This document shows positions 60,339-64,000 of a DNA stretch of 64,000 bases, one piece after another. Below the pieces are notes generated by a model. That model made no database searches. It had not been told where the DNA came from and was given only the letters and a program-made list of their open reading frames with translations. Origin of the DNA: Listeria welshimeri serovar 6b str. SLCC5334. Its GTDB lineage: Bacteria > Bacillota > Bacilli > Lactobacillales > Listeriaceae. The DNA is taken from assembly GCF_000060285.1 (NCBI RefSeq), contig NC_008555.1:1302001-1366000 (forward strand), read 5' to 3'. Both the position numbers and the translations under genes were made by a program. Each line of letters begins with the position of its first letter. The stretch's first letter is position 1.

Positions 60339-61193
60339 ATGGGACAAATTATTGACGGTGAAAAATTAGCAAAAGAAATTCAAGAGCGAGTAACAACAGA
60401 AGTAGCAGAATTAGCAAAAATCGATAAAAAACCAGGACTTGCAGTTGTGCTAGTAGGAGACAACCAAGCATCTCGTACATATGTAAGAAATAAACAAAAG
60501 CGCACGGAAGAAGCAGGAATGAAATCCGTTTTGATTGAACTTCCTGAAACCGTTTCAGAAGAAAAATTACTAGAAGTAGTAGAAGAATTAAATACGGATG
60601 ATACAATTCATGGTATTCTTGTACAATTACCATTACCTAAACATATTTCAGAAGAAAAAGTAATTGATACAATTAGTTATGACAAAGACGTTGACGGTTT
60701 CCACCCTGTGAATGTAGGTAATCTTTTCATAGGCAAAGATTCATTTGTTCCATGTACACCAGCAGGAATTATTGAATTAATTAAATCAACCGGCACTCAA
60801 ATAGAAGGAAAACGCGCAGTGGTAATTGGTAGAAGTAACATAGTGGGAAAACCCGTAGCACAATTATTATTGAATGAAAATGCAACTGTTACTATAGCGC
60901 ATAGTCGTACAAAAAACTTACCAGAAGTAGCAAAAGAAGCGGATATTCTTGTCGTTGCAACAGGATTAGCTAAATTTGTGAAAAAAGAATATATTAAACC
61001 CGGTGCTATTGTTATTGACGTTGGTATGGACCGCGATGAAAACAATAAATTATGTGGTGATGTAGATTTTGATGATGTTATAGAAGAAGCCGGATTCATC
61101 ACGCCCGTTCCTGGTGGAGTTGGCCCGATGACAATCACAATGCTACTTGCCAACACATTAAAAGCAGCAAAACGCATTTGGAAGATGAATTGA
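60339..61193 (+). CDS. folD: methylene-THF dehydrogenase / methenyl-THF cyclohydrolase
   Basis: A 284-residue bifunctional folate enzyme. The catalytic [17 protein letters not shown] region has the tyrosine and lysine, [12 protein letters not shown] and [11 protein letters not shown] follow, and the NADP site is [18 protein letters not shown]. The end [15 protein letters not shown] is typical. ATG at 60339 follows AAGGGGGC. Functionally it joins the gcv operon in one-carbon supply. Confidence 0.97.
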   Translation: MGQIIDGEKLAKEIQERVTTEVAELAKIDKKPGLAVVLVGDNQASRTYVRNKQKRTEEAGMKSVLIELPETVSEEKLLEVVEELNTDDTIHGILVQLPLPKHISEEKVIDTISYDKDVDGFHPVNVGNLFIGKDSFVPCTPAGIIELIKSTGTQIEGKRAVVIGRSNIVGKPVAQLLLNENATVTIAHSRTKNLPEVAKEADILVVATGLAKFVKKEYIKPGAIVIDVGMDRDENNKLCGDVDFDDVIEEAGFITPVPGGVGPMTITMLLANTLKAAKRIWKMN

Positions 61194-61211
61194 TTAATTG
61201 GATGTGAAATG

Positions 61212-62564
61212 ATGGAACAAGATAAATATTTAACGGTAGCAGCGATAACCAAATATATTGAAAAAAAATTCGACGTAGATCCGTATATGAAACAAGTATT
61301 TGTACGCGGAGAAATTTCTAATTTAAAACAACCTGCGAGTGGACATCTGTATTTTACGGTAAAAGATGAGTTTGCGATGCTTCGTTCTGTCATGTTTCAA
61401 AAAGCAGTTCAAAAGATTGGTTTTGTCCCAGAAGACGGTATGAATGTACTGATCACAGGGCGAATTGGTGTGTTTACAAAAGCTGGACGATATCAGTTTT
61501 ATGCAGAACATATGGAACCAGATGGTGTAGGGGCGCTTTATATTCAATTAGAGCAATTAAAAACACAATTAGAAAAGGAAGGACTTTTTGCGGAAACGCA
61601 TAAAAAAGTGCTTCCTTCTTTCCCGTCCAAAGTCGCAGTGGTGACATCAAAAACTGGTGCAGCTGTCCGTGATATTCTGACAACAATTCATCGTAGGATG
61701 CCATCTGTAGAAGTAATTGTGTATCCAACAATTGTTCAAGGTGAGAAATCTGCTCAAAAAATAGTTGAAAATATTGGCCGGATTAATCAGCGAAATGATA
61801 TTGATGTGATGATCATTGGACGCGGTGGCGGTTCTCTGGAAGAATTGTGGGCTTTTAATGAAGAGCCAGTTGTTCGTGCAGTTTATGACTCTGATGTGCC
61901 TGTAATCTCTGCTGTAGGGCATGAAACAGATTTTGCTTTAAGTGATTTCTCTGCTGATGTTCGAGCTGCTACACCAACTGCTGCTGCTGAGCTGGCTGTT
62001 CCAGATTACCGAGATTTAGAAGAACGACTCGCCGAACGAAAATATCGGTTGTTAACAGTTACAAGACAATTATTAGAGCGAAAAGAAAGAACGCTTGAAC
62101 AATTAAAACAACACTTAATTTTAAACGGTCCAAAACATCAATTAGAACAGCAAATAGAACGAACAGATTATTTTTCTGAACGCTTGAAAAATGCATTTTC
62201 GAAGCAAGTATTATTAAAACAAACAATGTTCAACCGATTAAATGACCGCTTACACTACTATCATCCAAGAAAAGAAATAGAACTTCAAAACGAACAACTA
62301 GCTGTACGAAAACAAGCTTTAGAAAAGGCGATGAAACGACAACTGAAGGACAAGCAACAAGTATTTGTTAGACAAATCGAGGCTTTAGAACATTTAAGCC
62401 CACTCGCTTTATTGAAACGTGGTTTTGGTGTAACGTATAAAGAAGGACAACTAGTTAAATCAGTGCAGGACTTAGAAGTTGGCGATGATATCCAAGTGAA
62501 AATGCAAGGTGGACATATAGAAGCATCCATTACCGCGAAGGAGGAAGATACAAGTGGCAACTAA
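61212..62564 (+). CDS. xseA: exodeoxyribonuclease VII large subunit
   Basis: A 450-residue subunit. The N-terminal OB fold has VFVRGEISNLKQPASGHLYFTVKD; the catalytic domain has VAVVTSKTGAAVRDILTTIHRR and IIGRGGGSLEELWAFNEE; a long coiled coil (about 270-400) binds XseB. ATG at 61212 or the adjacent ATG at 61209 may start it. It overlaps xseB by 11 bases. Confidence 0.95.
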   Translation: MEQDKYLTVAAITKYIEKKFDVDPYMKQVFVRGEISNLKQPASGHLYFTVKDEFAMLRSVMFQKAVQKIGFVPEDGMNVLITGRIGVFTKAGRYQFYAEHMEPDGVGALYIQLEQLKTQLEKEGLFAETHKKVLPSFPSKVAVVTSKTGAAVRDILTTIHRRMPSVEVIVYPTIVQGEKSAQKIVENIGRINQRNDIDVMIIGRGGGSLEELWAFNEEPVVRAVYDSDVPVISAVGHETDFALSDFSADVRAATPTAAAELAVPDYRDLEERLAERKYRLLTVTRQLLERKERTLEQLKQHLILNGPKHQLEQQIERTDYFSERLKNAFSKQVLLKQTMFNRLNDRLHYYHPRKEIELQNEQLAVRKQALEKAMKRQLKDKQQVFVRQIEALEHLSPLALLKRGFGVTYKEGQLVKSVQDLEVGDDIQVKMQGGHIEASITAKEEDTSGN

Positions 62565-62781
62565 AAAGAAAACTTTTGAAGAAGCAATCGCTGAATTAGA
62601 AACAATTGTCGAAGCACTTGAGAACGGAAGTGCTTCACTCGAAGATTCCCTTGATATGTATCAAAAAGGAATCGAATTAACAAAATTATGCCAAGACAAG
62701 TTACAAACAGCAGAAAAAAGAATGGCTAAAGTAGTCACGGATACAGGAGAAGAAATTCCTTTTGAAGCGGATGGTGAATAA
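62554..62781 (+). CDS. xseB: exodeoxyribonuclease VII small subunit
   Basis: A 75-residue helical protein: FEEAIAELETIVEALENGSASLEDSLDMYQKGIELTKLCQ in two helices is the family core. GTG at 62554 follows AAGGAGG. It sits within the end of xseA, matching the need for many small subunits per large one. Confidence 0.94.
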   Translation: MATKKKTFEEAIAELETIVEALENGSASLEDSLDMYQKGIELTKLCQDKLQTAEKRMAKVVTDTGEEIPFEADGE

Positions 62782-62783
62782 AT

Positions 62784-63665
62784 TTGCAAGATTTGACGCT
62801 TTTTCTAGCACACTATAAAAAAGTACTTGATGAGTCGCTTTATAAAGAAATAAAAAAGCGGAATATTGAACCGAAATTAAAAGAATCAATGTTATATTCT
62901 GTACAAGCTGGTGGAAAAAGAATTCGACCAATGCTCGTTTTTGCAACACTGCAAGCATTAAATAAGGACCCGATGATTGGTTTGAAAACGGCTACTGCAC
63001 TTGAGATGATTCATACGTATAGCTTAATACATGATGATTTACCCGCAATGGATGATGATGATTATCGGCGCGGGAAAAAGACGAACCACAAAGTATTTGG
63101 TGATGCCACAGCTATTTTAGCAGGAGATGCTTTGTTGACACTTGCTTTTTCCATCGTAGCTGAAGATGAAAACTTATCCTTTGAAACACGCATTGCTTTA
63201 ATTAATCAAATTAGCTATAGCAGTGGAGCAGAAGGCATGGTTGGTGGGCAACAAGCAGATATCGAGGCAGAGAATAAGCAAGTCACATTAGAAGAGTTAT
63301 CTTCTATCCACGCACGAAAAACAGGTGAATTATTAATTTTTGCTGTAACATCTGCTGCAAAAATTGCCGAAGCTAACTCTGAGCAAACAAAACGATTACG
63401 CATTTTTGCAGAAAATATTGGGGTTGGATTTCAAATAAGTGATGATATTTTAGATGTAATTGGCGATGAAACAAAAATGGGTAAAAAGACAGGGGTGGAT
63501 GTTTTTATGAATAAAAGTACCTATCCCGGATTACTCACGTTAGATGGTGCCAAAAGGGCATTAAACGAGCATGTTTCTATCGCAAAGTCAGCGCTTTCAG
63601 GGCATGATCTTGATGATGAAATTCTATTGAAACTGGCTGATTTAATAGCGCTCAGAGAAAATTAA
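62784..63665 (+). CDS. ispA: farnesyl diphosphate synthase
   Basis: A 293-residue trans-prenyltransferase making farnesyl diphosphate. The first aspartate motif is HDDLPAMDDDD, the second is SDDILD, and GGKRIRPML is conserved. TTG at 62784 lies 2 bases after xseB. Its product feeds UppS, also in this window. Confidence 0.94.
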   Translation: MQDLTLFLAHYKKVLDESLYKEIKKRNIEPKLKESMLYSVQAGGKRIRPMLVFATLQALNKDPMIGLKTATALEMIHTYSLIHDDLPAMDDDDYRRGKKTNHKVFGDATAILAGDALLTLAFSIVAEDENLSFETRIALINQISYSSGAEGMVGGQQADIEAENKQVTLEELSSIHARKTGELLIFAVTSAAKIAEANSEQTKRLRIFAENIGVGFQISDDILDVIGDETKMGKKTGVDVFMNKSTYPGLLTLDGAKRALNEHVSIAKSALSGHDLDDEILLKLADLIALREN

Positions 63666-63718
63666 TTATACTTATCAGGTAATTTCAAAATTTTTTCACA
63701 TATATAATTCAAATTGAT

Positions 63719-63747
63719 TTGCTTTTCCTAAAATACCGTGTTATACT
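63719..63747 (+). promoter_or_regulatory. cold-shock gene promoter
   Basis: TTGCTT (63719-63724) and TATACT (63742-63747) are 17 bases apart. About 110 bases of leader follow before the coding start. Confidence 0.65.
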
Positions 63748-63754
63748 AATGTAA

Positions 63755-64000
<246 letters not shown>

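Noticed and set aside
60797-61393. Minus-strand open frame of about 198 codons across folD-xseA
   Set aside because: It spans two well-conserved genes on the other strand and lacks recognisable domains.

Overview
The window is a stretch of low-GC Firmicute chromosome that reads as Listeria, of the group around L. monocytogenes and L. innocua. The evidence is gene order and protein identity: miaA-hfq-hflX-ynbB-glnRA, lexA/yneA/ynzC/tkt/yneF, pyrH-frr-uppS-cdsA-dxr-rseP-proS-polC, rimP-nusA-infB-rbfA-truB-ribF-rpsO-pnp, a complete comG operon, gcvT-gcvPA-gcvPB, efp-accBC-nusB-folD-xseAB-ispA and a cspA-type gene. I cannot name the species from sequence alone. Most of the window is conserved housekeeping DNA with strong Shine-Dalgarno sites, frequent TTG/GTG starts and many rho-independent terminators.

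Layout. 1-5.1 kb: the 3' end of miaA, hfq behind a sigma-B-type promoter, the ribosome GTPase hflX overlapping a ynbB-type PLP enzyme, then glnR-glnA behind a sigma-A promoter with two GlnR-type operators. 5.2-11.1 kb: an ArsB-type transporter, lexA divergent from yneA with three SOS boxes between them, ynzC, transketolase and yneF. 11.2-16.2 kb: an accessory block of six minus-strand genes between yneF and pyrH. It encodes a DUF2785 protein, a methyltransferase, an IbrB-like ParB-fold protein, an IbrA-like (DUF3440) PP-loop protein, a compact SNF2-type helicase and a small unknown protein. The last four are tightly packed or overlapping and are the best candidate here for a poorly described system. 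16.4-28.1 kb: UMP kinase, ribosome recycling factor, isoprenoid and phospholipid genes, the site-2 protease, ProS and the replicative polymerase PolC.

28.3-38.4 kb: the rimP-nusA-rnpM-ylxQ-infB-ylxP-rbfA-truB-ribF-rpsO-pnp expression cluster, with a structured rpsO leader and an elaborately folded pnp leader. 38.4-45.5 kb: a second-type RsgA GTPase, two small membrane-anchored proteins of unknown role, rpmG, 5-formyl-THF cyclo-ligase, a rhomboid-TPR protein, yqgQ, glucokinase and a probable lipoprotein behind a possible sigma-B promoter. 45.5-49.5 kb: comGA-comGG on the minus strand, all frames open, preceded by four ComK-type AT-boxes. 49.6-53.8 kb: a glycine riboswitch with one complete aptamer and the glycine cleavage operon. 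53.8-64 kb: a membrane rhodanese, a small membrane protein, yqhQ, aminopeptidase P, efp, accBC, an Asp23 protein, nusB, folD, xseAB, ispA and the first part of a cold-shock gene cut by the window end.

The housekeeping genes group into translation and RNA turnover, envelope precursor supply, one-carbon metabolism (gcv, folD, 5-FCL) and fatty-acid precursor supply (accBC). Regulation readable in the DNA includes GlnR, LexA, ComK, sigma-B and glycine control. I see no rRNA, tRNA, CRISPR array, insertion sequence or prophage structural gene.
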